64,000 nt of DNA, taken from NCBI GenBank assembly GCA_028564925.1, contig CM053034.1, positions 148,984,052 to 149,048,051 on the forward strand, read 5' to 3'. A program made the translations under genes and the position numbers. Positions 34,241 to 44,522 of the stretch are shown in pieces (the first letter of the stretch is position 1; every line of letters starts with the position of its first letter). Below the pieces are notes generated by a model that did not search any database, was not told the DNA's origin, and worked only from the letters and a program-made list of their open reading frames with translations. The stretch comes from Lithobates sylvaticus. Taxonomy: Eukaryota > Chordata > Amphibia > Anura > Ranidae.

Positions 34241-35330
34241 CCTCACAGTTACTCTTGGTGGGCACAGGAATTGGCCCTGCTGTGAATTATTAGATCAAGA
34301 TTTGTAATTGCATGCACCTGTTGAACAGGGCAGAAAAATTGGGCCTTTGGTGGTGGTGGTGGTGGTGGTGCCCTCACAGTTACTCTTGGTGGGTGCAGGA
34401 ATGGGCCCTGCTGTGAGTTATTAGATCAAGATTTGTAATTGCATGTACCTGTTGAACAGGGCAGAAAAATTGGGCCTTTGGTGGTGGTGGTGGACGGTGT
34501 TGCCACAAGACTGTAAGCCCTCACCGTTACTCTTGGTGGGCGCAGGAATGGGCCCTGCTGTGAGTTATTAGATCAAGATTTGTAATTGCATGCACCTGTT
34601 GAACAGGGCAGAAAAATTGGGCCTTTGGTGGTGGTGGTGGACGGTGTTGCCACAAGACTGTAAGCCCTCACAGTTACTCTTGGTGGGCGCAGGAATGGGC
34701 CCTGCTGTGAGTTATTAGATCAAGATTTGTAATTGCATGCACCTGTTGAACAGGGCAGAAAAATTGGGCCTTTGGTGGTGGTGGTGGTGGACGGTGTTGC
34801 CACAAGACTGTAAGCCCTCACAGTTACTCTTGGTGGGCGCAGGAATGGGCCCTGCTGTGAGTTATTAGATCAAGATTTGTAATTGCATGCACCTGTTGAA
34901 CAGGGCAGAAAAATTGGGCCTTTGGTGGTGGTGGTGGACGGTGTTGCCACAAGACTTTAAGCCCTCACAGTTACTCTTGGTGGGCGCAGGAATGGGCCCT
35001 GCTGTGAGTTATTAGATCAAGATTTGTAATTGCATGCACCTGTTGAACAGGGCAGAAAAATTGGGCCTTTGGTGGTGGACGGTGTTGCCACAAGACTGTA
35101 AGCCCTCACAGTTACTCTTGGTGGGTGCAGGAATGGGCCTCGCTGTGAGTTATTAGCTCAAGATTTGTAATTGCATGCACCTGTTGAACAGGGCAGAAAA
35201 ATTGGGCCTTTGGTGGTGGTGGTGGACGGTGTTGCCACAAGACTGTAAGCCCTCACAGTTACTCTTGGTGGGTGCAGGAATGGGCCCTGCTGTGAACTAT
35301 TAGATCAAGATTTGTAATTACACGCCCCTA
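34241..35330. repeat. minisatellite 1 in hAT, about 147-bp unit
   Basis: The word CCTCAC(A/C)GTTACTCTTGG begins at 34,241, 34,372, 34,519, 34,666, 34,816, 34,963, 35,104 and 35,251. The spacings are 131, 147, 147, 150, 147, 141 and 147. The variation among the later copies comes in steps of three and reflects different numbers of GGT triplets in an internal (GGT)n run. About eight copies, very alike, suggesting recent expansion. Confidence 0.95.
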
Positions 35331-36410
35331 TTAAACAGGGGCTGAAAAATTGTGCCTTAGGCAACGGTGCTGGTGCCACAACACTGCAACCCCTCACAGA
35401 TACTGTACTTGGAGCACAGCAGTCATACCTGTTGCGAAGCATTGCTTAAAAAATTGTAATTACATGCCCCTGTTAAACAGGGGCTGAAAAATTGTGCCTT
35501 AGGCAACGGTGCTGGTGCCACAACACTGCAACCCCTCACAGATACTGTACTTGGAGCACAGCAGTCATACCTGTTGCGAAGCATTGCTTAAAAAATTGTA
35601 ATTACATGCCCCTGTTAAACAGGGGCTGAAAAATTGTGCCTTAGGCAATGGTGCTGGTGCCACAACACTGCAACCCCTCACAGATACTGTACTTGGAGCA
35701 CAGCAGTCATACCTGTTGCGAAGCATTGCTTAAAGCGGAAGTAAACCCATTGATTGATTGATTAACTGCACATTGGCTGTGCTCTCAACCAAACAGTCAA
35801 ACCATCCAATGGCTGGTGTCATAACGGATCACATGTGCAGCACCGTGGCAGTTGAAGATTAAACAGAGGCAAAGATGGCAGCTTCCTTGGCTGAAAACAA
35901 TAGGGGGGTTTACTTTCACTTTAAAAAATTGTAATTACATGCCACTGTTAAACAGGGGCTGAAAAATTGTGCCTTAGGCAACGGTGCTGGTGCCACAACA
36001 CTGCAACCCCTCACAGATACTGTACTTGGAGCACAGCAGTCATACCTGTTGCGAAGCATTGCTTAAAAAATTGTAATTACATGCCCCTGTTAAACAGGGG
36101 CTGAAAAATTGTGCCTTAGGCAACGGTGATGGTGCCACAACACTGCAACCCCTCACAGATACTGTACTTGGAGCACAGCAGTCATAACTGTTGCGAAGCA
36201 TTGCTTAAAAAAATTTAATTACACGCCCCTGTTAAACAGGGGCTGAAAAATTGTGCCTTAGGCAACGGTGCTGGTGCCACAACACTGCAACCCCTCACAG
36301 ATACTGTACTTGGAGCACAGCAGTCAGACCTGTTGCAAAGCATTTTTTTAAAAAATTGTAATTACACGCCCCTGTTATACAGGGGCTGAAAAATTGTGCC
36401 ATAGGCACTG
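35331..36410. repeat. minisatellite 2 in hAT, exact 142-bp unit
   Basis: The word CCTCACAGATACTGTACTTGG begins at 35,392, 35,534, 35,676, 36,009, 36,151 and 36,293. All steps are 142 bp except one of 333, which equals 142 plus a 191-bp insertion (MITE plus duplicated TTAA). Units share CCCCTGTTAAACAGGGG, a perfect hairpin. The unit is distantly similar to minisatellite 1 (both have 'CTGTT(A/G)AACAGGG ... GAAAAATTG.GCCT'), so the two arrays may share an ancestor. Confidence 0.95.
35734..35920. mobile_element. 187-bp TTAA MITE inside minisatellite 2
   Basis: Flanked by TTAA at 35,730-35,733 and 35,921-35,924. Ends AGCGGAAGTAAACCC and, inverted, AGTGAAAGTAAACCC. Intact neighbouring units read GCATTGCTTAAAAAATTG, which is the empty site, so the boundaries are certain. 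The TTAA duplication points to piggyBac-type mobilisation. Confidence 0.95.
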
Positions 36411-36556
36411 GTGTGGTGGCACCCAGAAACAAAAATGTTCTTCCAAGCTATCAAGGAATGGATCATTGAGGAGGAGGAAGAGGATAGTCAGTGAACATAA
36501 CAGGACAGTCACTCAGCATCAGCATAGGCAGTCTTGAAGGGATGTGACATTATAAA
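36411..36556 (-). other. hAT 3' UTR next to the transposase stop
   Basis: Short stretch between the minisatellites and the end of the coding region, containing a GAGGAGGAAGAGGA tract. No separate gene. Confidence 0.5.
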
Positions 36557-37669
36557 TTATTCAGTTATATCCGCTTCAGGTGCCTGGTAGCTGGTGGTGA
36601 TCCAAGACTGATTCATCTTTATGAAGGTCAGTCGATCAACCGAGTCGGTGGACAGGTGCACCCTGTGATCGGTGACAAATCCTCCAGCAGCACTGAATGT
36701 GCGTTCGGAAAGAACGCTGGATGCAGGACAGGCCAGTAGCTGAATTGCATACTGTGCAAGCTCTGGCCAGTGATCCATCCTCAAGACCCAGTAAGCCAGA
36801 GGATTTTCGGTGGGAAAGGTGTCCAAGTCTGACCTTGCCCCTAGGTATTCCTGCACCATGTATATCAGACGCTGGCGATGGTTGCTGGAACCGATCATAC
36901 CTTGGGGCTGCGGACTAAAAAATTGTCTGAACGCATCGGTCAGACGTCCACCTTCCCCACCGCTCCTTCTGCTACTGATCGAAGCCTCAGCAACTCGTCG
37001 TCCAGGACCAGGAGTTTGTAACCTCCCAGTCTCTGGGAACGCGTTGCACAGACCTTTCTGCAAGGCCTCCCTGAGATGTCTCATCCTCTGCTCCCTCTGC
37101 GACGGCAAGATAAGGTCCGCAACGTTACCCTTGTACCGTGGATCAAGGAGAGTGGCCAGCCAGTAATGGTCCCTCTCCTTGATCCGAAGAATACGAGGAT
37201 CCTTCCGCAGGCTTTGCAGGATCAGGGAGGCCATGCAACGTAGGTTAGCTGAGGCATTCGGTCCGGAGTCTTCTGGGTCACTGAGGACGAAATGATCGCC
37301 AGCCACCTCTGCCCAGCCACGTACAAGTCCACTGGTTTGTTGGGACTGTACATCATCCCTAAAAGACTGCTGCTGCTGCTGATGCTGAGTGCCAGGCTCC
37401 ACCTCCATGCTCACACAATCCTCCTCCTCCTCCTGTGTGATGGGTGGGACAGAAGGAACACTGTCTGGATAAAGGGGGCCTTGAGAGGCAAGGAAGTCCT
37501 CCTCTTCCTGCCTCTGTTCTGCCTCAAGTGCCCTGTCCATTATCCCACGCAGCGTATGCTCCAACAGGTGGACAAGAGGTACAGTGTCACTGATGCATGC
37601 ACTGTCACTGCTCACCATCCTCGTGGCCTCCTCAAATGGTGACAGGACAGTGCATGCATCCCTGATCAT
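36557..37669 (-). pseudogene. hAT transposase, C-terminal part with hATC dimerisation domain
   Basis: A 370-residue minus-strand frame. Residues 1-40 (SMIRDACTVLSPFEEATRM is the junction with the core) continue the catalytic fold. The middle has KERDHYWLATLLDPRYKGN, a conserved hAT block before the insertion domain. The end shows NPLAYWVLRMDHWPELAQYA then LACPASSVLSERTFSAAGG and RLTFIKMNQSW, the hATC signature used for dimerisation. No internal stop. Its start overlaps the preceding frame's stop by ATGA at 37,666-37,669, which reflects a one-base shift, not a real gene start. Marked pseudogene because the full protein is split between frames. Confidence 0.88.
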
Positions 37670-38140
37670 GCTCCACTGGCGTGGGGAAAAAAGTCAAGCT
37701 CCCCTGACCCTGTCCTGGTGCCGTAGTCGCAAAGGTACTCATTGATGGCCCTCTGCTGCGCGTGCAGTCGCTGCAGCATGGCCAATGTTGTGTTCCACCT
37801 GGTGGGCATGTCACATATTAGGCGGTCCTTGGGCAGGTTCAACTCCTTTTGCAGTTCAGCCAGCCGAGCACTGGCATTATACGATCGGCGGAAATGGACA
37901 CAGACTTTCCTGGCCTGCCTCAGGACATCCTGTAAGCCTGGGTACCTGCCCAAGAACCGCTGCACCACCAGGTTGAGGACATGAGCCATACAGGGCACAT
38001 GGGTGAGCTGCCCCTGTCGCAGGGCGGAGAGGAGGTTGGTGCCATTGTCAGAAACCACCATTCCTGGCTTAAGCTGGCGTGGCGTCAACCACCTCTCGGC
38101 CTGCCCCTGCCAGAACCTCTGCCCCAGTGTGGCTCCTGTC
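37666..38140 (-). pseudogene. hAT transposase, central RNase-H-like core
   Basis: Useful sequence of the frame 37,666-38,340. It contains RWLTPRQLKPGMVVSDNGTN (second catalytic Asp in SDNGTN), HVPCMAHVLNLVVQRFL (the hAT C-x-x-H motif), and ICDMPTRWNTTLAMLQRLH with the invariant TRW. The part of the frame upstream of about 38,140 is out of frame with the real protein, which there runs in the neighbouring BED frame. It would act as the catalytic core for cut-and-paste transposition. Confidence 0.85.
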
Positions 38141-39187
38141 CCCCAAACACACCAGCGCAAGCACGGAATGGCATCTTTTTGCCTGCGTACTCGCGTAGCC
38201 CCTTGTACGCCTACGGAGCACCGCTGGTTCCGAGGACAGAGCACTCGAAGAGGCCATGGAGGAAGAAGAAGAGGAGGGGGTGGAGGAGAGAGGTGTGTCA
38301 CAACCAGTAGTAGCATTTTGGAGGCGTGGTGGCGGAACAACCTCCAACACTACTGCACCTTGTCCTGCATCCCTCCCAGCTGCCAATAGAGTGACCCAAT
38401 GGGCCGTGAAAGACAGATAACGTCCCTGTCCATGCCTGATGAACCATGAGTCAGCGGTAATATGCACCTTACCGCTGACCGCCCTGTCCAGCGAGGCATG
38501 GACATTGCCTTCCACATGCTGGTAGAGAGACGGAATCGCCTTCCGTGAGAAAAAGTGGCGTTTGGGAACATGCCACCGAGGAACCGCACATTGAACAAAC
38601 TCACGGAAGGGGTCCGAGTCTACCAACTGAAAAGGCAGCAGTTGAAGTGCTAGCAATTTAGCCAAGCTAGCATTCAACCGCTGGGCATGTGGATGGCTGG
38701 GAGTATACTTCTTTCGACGGTCCAGCAGCTGGGGCAGGGAAATTTGCCTGCTACAATTGGACGTCGGTGTACTGCAAGTACTTGGTTGTGACACACCTAA
38801 TTCTACACCTTCAGTCCTCTCAGAGCAGCTTTCAGAGAGGACTGAAGATATAATGGGGATGGAGATCCCAGCTGATGAGGAGCAAGGAGAGGTCTGCTTT
38901 GTTCTTTGGTGTGGGTCTTTAATGTGCGCTTGCCAACGAGCTGCATGGCAGGTCGACATATGTCTGGTCATGCTTGTGGTGCCCAAGCGGCTGATGTTTT
39001 GGCCACGCGAGATACGCTTGAGACAAATATTGCAAATAGCAGTGGTGCGATCTGATGTACTCATCTCAAAAAAGGCCCACACCAAAGAACTTTTGTGATA
39101 ACGTGCAGAGGCAGCGCCCTGCACAGGCGGAGCTCTGCGGTGTGATTCAGTTGGTGTGCTGGCCTCTAGCTGGCCTCCGGAGGGCAT
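38069..39187 (-). pseudogene. hAT transposase, BED zinc finger and first catalytic Asp
   Basis: A 372-residue minus-strand frame. A BED-type finger occupies about residues 35-81: Trp37 and Phe39-40, then Cys52-x2-Cys55 and His76-x4-His81. It binds transposon ends in such proteins. Downstream come PFREFVQCAVPRWHVPKRHF and KVHITADSWFIRHGQ, where ADSW is the first catalytic Asp motif (TTDxW in many hATs). The useful part ends near 38,110, where the core continues in another frame. A Ser-rich loop (SSTPSSSSSSMASSS) precedes the break. Confidence 0.9.
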
Positions 39188-39799
39188 CCTGCCTCGTTGG
39201 ACATGTGCCGCCGCATCCTCCTCCTCCTCCTCCTTTCTCCCTTCAGGCCCCCACGTGGAGTCAGTGACCTCATCATCCCCTCCCTCTTCACCACTAGAGC
39301 AAACCTGGCAGTAAGCTGCAGCTGGTGGAACATGACTGCCAGATTGCTGTCCCCTCTCTCTGCGCGCACACTACTGCCTTCCTCAAGCTGGGTATCATCA
39401 TCCGAGCCTTCAAATCGTTGGGCATCCTCCTGGAGCATGTACCCAACACTGTGCTCAAACAGTTCGGGGGACTCCTCAGGAGGACATGGTGGGTCTAGGG
39501 AAGGGGTGCCTGATGATGCCATTGAGTAAGCGTTGGCAGCTGCTCTGCCAGTACCCTGAGCCTGGGTGAGAGAGGATGAGGAGGATGAGGAGGGCTTGGT
39601 CATCCATTCTACCAAGCCTTCGGCATGATGCGGCTCAACATGTCCAGCTGCCGAAAACAAAGCGCGTCCCATGGCCACGTGCTGATGACGATGCACGACC
39701 ACGTCCACGACCAGCACTGTTGTCTCTAGAAACAGAGCCTGCTTTCCCTGTGTTCTTGCCTCGGGACTGTCTGCCTCTCCTTGGCGGTCTTCCAGCCAT
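39166..39799 (-). pseudogene. hAT transposase, low-complexity N-terminus
   Basis: Probable start Met is at 39,797-39,799 (MAGRPPRRGRQSRGKNTGKA), a basic Gly/Arg-rich tail that could be a nuclear-localisation region. That frame stops at 39,635, while the continuing sequence LFSAAGHVEPHHAEGLVEWM lies in the next frame (39,166-39,717), followed by acidic Ser/Glu-rich sequence. The relic at 29,070-29,411 shows the same order, supporting this start. Further upstream Met codons exist (39,839-39,841), but the relative begins at the AGRPP-like block. Confidence 0.75.
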
Positions 39800-39935
39800 T
39801 GTAGTGGGTAGTGTATATTGTGCTGGAGTCACACAGCACACACACTAACTCCTGCAGATGGATGCCTTAGATGACAGCAACATGGCCCTATGGCAGATAG
39901 AGGCTGCCTTAGATGACAAGAACTGGGCTGACACA

Positions 39936-41880
39936 CACACACACTAGCTCCTATGTGTGCTGACACACACACACACACTAGCTCCTATGTGTGCTGACAC
40001 ACACACACTAGCTCCTATGTGTGCTGACACAAACACACTATAGCTCCTATGTGTGCTGACAACACACTATAGCTCCTATGTGTGCTGACACAAACACACT
40101 ATAGCTCCTATGTGTGCTGACAACACACTATAGCTCCTATGTGTGCTGACAACAGACTATAGCTCCTATGTGTGCTGACACAAACACACTATAGCTCCTT
40201 TGTGTGCTGACAACACACTATAGCTCCTATGTGTGCTGACAACACACTATAGCTCCTATGTGTGCTGACAAAAAAATATAGCTCCTATGTGTGCTCACAA
40301 CACACTATAGCTCCTATGCGTGCTGACACAAGCACACTATAGCTCCTTTGTGTGCTGACAACACACTATAGCTCCTATGTGTGCTGACAACACACTATAG
40401 CTACTATGTGTGCTGACACAAACACACTATAGCTCCTATGTGTGCTGACAACACACTATAGCTCCTATGTGTGCTGACAAAAAAATATAGCTCCTATGTG
40501 TGCTCACATCACACTATAGCTCCTATGTGTGCTGACACAAACACACTATAGCTCCTATGTGTGCTGACAACACAATATAGCTCCTATGTGTGCTGACAAA
40601 AAAATATAGCTCCTATGTGTGCTGACAAAAAAATATAGCTCCTATGTGTGCTCACAACACAATATAGCTCCTATGTGTGCTGACACAAACACACTATAGC
40701 TCCTTTGTGTGCTGACAACACACTATAGCTCCTATGTGTGCTGACAACACACTATAGCTCCTATGTGTGCTGACAAAAAAAATATAGCTCCTATGTGTGC
40801 TCACAGCACACTATAGCTCCTATGTGTGCTGACACAAACACACTATAGCTCCTATGTGTGCTGACAACACACTATAGCTCCTATGTGTGCTGACAACACA
40901 CTATAGCTCCTATGTGTGCTGACAAAAAAATATAGCTCCTATGTGTGCTCACAACACACTATAGGTCCTATGTGTGCTGACACAAACACACTATAGGTCC
41001 TGTGTGTGCTGACACAAACACACTATAGCTCCTATGTGTGCTGACAATTTTTTTTAGCTCCTATGTGTGCTCACAACACACTATAGGTCCTATGTGTGCT
41101 GACACAAACACACTATAGGTCATATGTGTGCTGACACAAACACACTATAGCTCCTATGTGTGCTGACAATTTTTTTTAGCTCCTATGTGTGCTCACAACA
41201 CACTATAGGTCCTATGTGTGCTGACACAAACACACTATAGGTCCTATGTGTGCTGACACAAACACACTATAGCTCCTATGTGTGCTGACAAAAAAATGTA
41301 GCTCCTATGTGTGCTCACAACACACTATAGGTCCTATGTGTGCTGACACAAACACACTATAGGTCCTATGTGTGCTGACACAAACACACTATAGCTCCTA
41401 TGTGTGCTGACAAAAAATTTTAGCTCCTATGTGTGCTCACAACACACTATAGGTCCTATGTGTGCTGACACAAACACACTATAGGTCCTATGTGTGCTGA
41501 CACAAACACACTATAGCTCCTATGTGTGCTGACAACACACTATATCTCCTATGTGTGCTGACAAAAAAATGTAGCTCCTATGTGTGCTCACAACACACTA
41601 TAGGTCCTATGTGTGCTGACACAAACACACTATAGGTCCTATGTGTGCTGACACAAACACACTATAGGTCCTATGTGTGCTGACACAAACACACTATAGC
41701 TCCTATGTGTGCTGACAACACACTATATCTCCTATGTGTGCTGACAAAAAAATTTAGCTCCTATGTGTGCTCACAACACACTATAGGTCCTATGTGTGCT
41801 GACACAAACACACTATAGGTCCTATGTGTGCTGACACAAACACACTATAGCTCCTATGTGTGCTGACACAAACACAATAT
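39936..41880. repeat. tandem array in hAT leader, 29/32-bp units with ~121-bp higher-order period
   Basis: About sixty copies of CTATAGCTCCTATGTGTGCTGACA plus variable filler (CACAAACACA, ACACA, or AAAAAAATA). Two unit lengths, 32 and 29 bp, alternate. From about 41,040 to 41,880 units are grouped into a higher-order block of about 121 bp marked by the variant with GACAATTTTTTTTAGC or GACAAAAAAATGTAGC followed by TGCTCACAACACAC. The array lies between promoter and coding start, so it would be transcribed. Confidence 0.95.
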
Positions 41881-42150
41881 GGCTCCTATAAATCCCTGCC
41901 TGCCTGGGATGGGACAGAAGGTTGGGACAGAAGGTTGGGACAGAAAGTTGGGGTGCAATGCTGTTCTAACAGCACTGCAATGGGTGCTACTGCAATGCTG
42001 TACTAACAGCACGCACACACCAGACTAATCCCCAGCAGAAGATAATGTCACACTCAGCAGTGCAATCAGCAGCAATGATCAGTATTGAATGAATCAGCAA
42101 TGGTTTAGCAATGAAGAAATACATGTGCCCTGGGCCGACGGCGTGGCGGC
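41881..42150 (-). other. hAT 5' leader
   Basis: Between the TATA box and the tandem array; contains GGTTGGGACAGAA repeated three times (41,910-41,950) and AGCAATG words. No coding sequence. Confidence 0.55.
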
Positions 42151-42196
42151 CTTTTATAGAGTGGGGCGTGTACTAAAGCCCCTGAGCTTTAATTGG
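42151..42196 (-). promoter_or_regulatory. putative hAT transposase promoter (TATA and CCAAT boxes)
   Basis: On the minus strand TATAAAAG lies at 42,151-42,158 in a GC-rich setting (CACTCTATAAAAGGCC), and CCAAT lies at 42,192-42,196, about 35 bp upstream. More CCAAT boxes in either orientation occur at about 42,220, 42,252 and 42,290. Transcription would start near 42,120-42,130 and run toward the transposase. This is inferred from motif and position only. Confidence 0.6.
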
Positions 42197-42453
42197 CTAC
42201 AGGCGTCCTGCCTGTAACCAATTATTGCTCTCCTCGCTGCCGGCGCTGTGATTGGCCGAACATGCGGGGTCACAGTGCATGCTTGGCCAATCATCAGCCA
42301 GCAATGCACTGCGCTGGCCGCAATGCATTGTGGGCCGCTCGCATGACACGAATGTGATGCGAACGGCCCAAATAGTTCTGGGCTCGCCGAGCGGGGGAAC
42401 GCCCGGTGCTCGATTCCAACGTGGGTTCAAATCGAGCACCGGGCCCATCCCTA

Positions 42454-42461
42454 CCTGTGAC
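42454..42461. repeat. hAT target-site duplication, right
   Basis: CCTGTGAC, identical to 33,211-33,218. Confidence 0.95.
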
Positions 42462-42564
42462 ATACTTTATCTTTTTAAATGGCCCAGCTCTAAACAGCAG
42501 GAACTACTAAGTATTTCTATACTCTAATTAACTTTAAAGCACCTGGATTCCCCTAAACCTAGAG

Positions 42565-42748
42565 CAGTGTTTCTCAACTCCAGTCCTCAAGGTGCCCAAC
42601 ATGTCATGTTTTCAGGATTTCCCTCAGATGAAACGGCTGTGGTAATTACTAAGGTAGTGAAACTGATCAAATCACCTGTGCAAAATAATGGAAAGCCTGA
42701 AAACATGACCTGTTGGGGGGCCTTGAGGACTGAAGTTGAGAAACACTG
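42565..42748. mobile_element. hAT-type MITE (184 bp)
   Basis: Left end CAGTGTTTCTCAACTCCAGT; right end, inverted, CAGTGTTTCTCAACTTCAGT. Perfect octamer ACCTAGAG at 42,557-42,564 and 42,749-42,756. The whole element is close to a palindrome, with long inverted arms. The CAGTGTTTCTCAACTCCAGT end resembles widespread vertebrate hAT MITEs. Confidence 0.95.
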
Positions 42749-42949
42749 ACCTAGAGCACCATTTTGAGCTCTAAAATGTTGAGATCTAGTCTGCCTACAG
42801 CAGTCATATTTGCCAGTGAGACTCTTACATTTACACTTACAATAATATTACTATTTGCAATGAGGCTACTTATCACATCAATTGACCCAAAGGAATTTGT
42901 GAGAACAGAATCTTTAGTTTATATTTGCATAGCATTGTTTCCTAGATTT

Positions 42950-43238
42950 TGGTGATTCTGGGGGGTTCTAAAGATAAGCCAGGCCAAGCACCTAACTGCT
43001 GAACTTGGCGGCATTTTCTTGGTATGTTCATAGACTGCCCCCCACCCACCCAGAACACTCCGGTCAGCGTTCACAGCCATTGTCTGCATGTGCTGATTGG
43101 GTGCCAATCGGCAGATAAGTCAGATGTTCTGCTGGCTTCTGTGAGACAGGTTGCTGTACACAGGGGCCCAATGTAGGCTGGTTTCTGTTGAACCGGCCAA
43201 TACTGGCCGATATCTGGCCTGTGTGTACCAGGCTTTAG
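42950..43238 (-). mobile_element. TTAA-type repeat (family C), copy 2
   Basis: The plus-strand right end GCCTGTGTGTACCAGGCTTTA is the inverted form of the family-C terminus seen at 14,134. The interior GGCCAATACTGGCCGATATC matches. The left end is not clearly delimited. Confidence 0.6.
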
Positions 43239-43716
43239 GTGTCTAGTACAGTTTCTGCAGACGTGTGATAATTCTTCCTCGAGGAAAAGCCAGCATAGAG
43301 TGCAAGCTTGTCTCCATAGTTAAGAAGAACTGATTGCTAAACAGGGTAATTGCTCACACACTGATTTCCTCCTTATCACACAGTGACCACTAATTATGAC
43401 ACTATCTTCTATCTTTCCTCAAAGGGATGGATGCAACAATCAGCTTCACTGTCACTGTGTGATTGGCATTGCTATTTACAGTTAGATCAATGTCAGGGAG
43501 TGGTTTAGAATTAGGAAAGGTAATTAGCCCAGTTGTCTGCATGTTAGTTTTCAGATAGCTTTCAGATGTTCATAACAAAAGAACTCAAGTTTGACTTTCA
43601 TTTCTTGTTGAAGCAGAGGAATACAGATCAGAAGTGGGTAGGCTAATCCGCTTATCATACAGGTGTTATTGAAAGCCACAGAAAGAGAGGTGCCAAGAGA
43701 GGTGTGTAACAGGGTC
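43239..43716. other. intergenic, nothing recognised
   Basis: Mixed-composition DNA without a supported gene or repeat. Confidence 0.5.
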
Positions 43717-43995
43717 TTTATACTGGCCATACATGGTTTGAATCTCGGCCAGTTCAGCAGGAACCATCTGAGTTTTGAAACATTAATGAGCAGGCTGAAC
43801 GTACCAAGTTGATCAATCAATCAACTTGGGTACAACCAGCCTGCCGTTAGCAATAATTACTGTCTTCCCCTGGCTGGGATGGCTTCCCCTGCCCCCCCCC
43901 CCCCCATCAGGAGAAGACAATGGCTGATTCCCCTGTCAGCACGGACTGTGTTAATGGGAAAATCTTGTGAATTTCTTTCCCGCAACCCTTGGTTG
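43717..43995 (+). mobile_element. short dispersed repeat (family D), copy 1
   Basis: Begins TTTATACTGGCCATACATGG and contains AAGTTGATCAATCAATCAACTT (a palindrome-like hairpin), then a C-run. A second copy in opposite orientation ends at 50,262 (TGTATGGCCAGCCTAAA). Ends lack a clear target duplication, so the superfamily is unknown. Confidence 0.6.
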
Positions 43996-43999
43996 CAGT

Positions 44000-44306
44000 A
44001 AACAAATTTGCACCTGTGGTATACACAGGGCGAATATTGTCTGGTATCGGCCAGTTTAACAGATACTGCCCGACTATCGGCCTGTGTGTACATAACCCTG
44101 TCTGACAGAAGCCAGCTGGGCATCTTCTGCGGAACGGACATGCTGGAAAACCAGCATCCGAATGGTATCCAATCAGTGCTGGCAGCCAATGGCTGCGTGC
44201 ACTGACTGGTGTGTTCTGATGTAGGGTCGCCCCCCTGTTAGGACACAATAGTTCAGCGGAGAGATTGTTGTACTAACATTGCATAGTAAGTACAGTGGTG
44301 TGTACC
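44000..44306 (+). mobile_element. TTAA-type repeat (family C), copy 3
   Basis: Contains ATCGGCCAGTTTAACAGATA and CTGTCTGACAGAAGCCAG and ends GTGTGTACCAGGC followed by TTAA (44,309-44,312 region). It is the most complete copy of the family and was used to identify the split copy at 14.1-15.5 kb. The left end is decayed and abuts family D. Confidence 0.65.
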
Positions 44307-44522
44307 AGGCTTAAGGAGGGCCCCTAGTATAGTAATGCACATTACATGGTGCAAATTACATTGGTGGATAGTGGTTGCATACCTGTGTTTCCGAGCATCT
44401 GTGTTATAGGTGTCAGTAAGTTGAAAAGGTGCTCCAGTCTCACATGAGAAGGGTTGATCGGCTTGTAACCTCACAAGGCCAGTCTATTTAGCACATGGTG
44501 CTAATGGCCTGGAGAAACACAA

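Larger units (their letters stand above)
33219..42453 (-). mobile_element. 9.2-kb BED-finger hAT transposon, apparently full length
   Basis: Left terminus TAGGGATGAGCCGAAC and right terminus, reverse-complemented, TAGGGATGGGCCCGG, share TAGGGATGRGCC and obey the hAT YARNG rule. The exact 8-bp duplication CCTGTGAC flanks both. Minus-strand order: promoter (42,150-42,200), leader with a 2-kb tandem array, transposase with BED finger, RNase-H-like core and hATC, then two minisatellites and the 3' end. It is unusually long for hAT; more than 4 kb is tandem repeat. A perfect duplication and largely stop-free coding segments suggest a fairly young insertion. Confidence 0.92.

Noticed and set aside
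39936-41880. CTATAG-containing repeats read as a row of TATA-like promoter elements
   Set aside because: The motif is merely part of the repeat unit and drifts between copies; the only well-placed TATA box is at 42,151-42,158.
33219-42453. Reading the region as two separate hAT insertions facing each other
   Set aside because: Both outer ends share the same terminal sequence in inverted orientation and the same octamer duplication, and all coding segments run in one direction.
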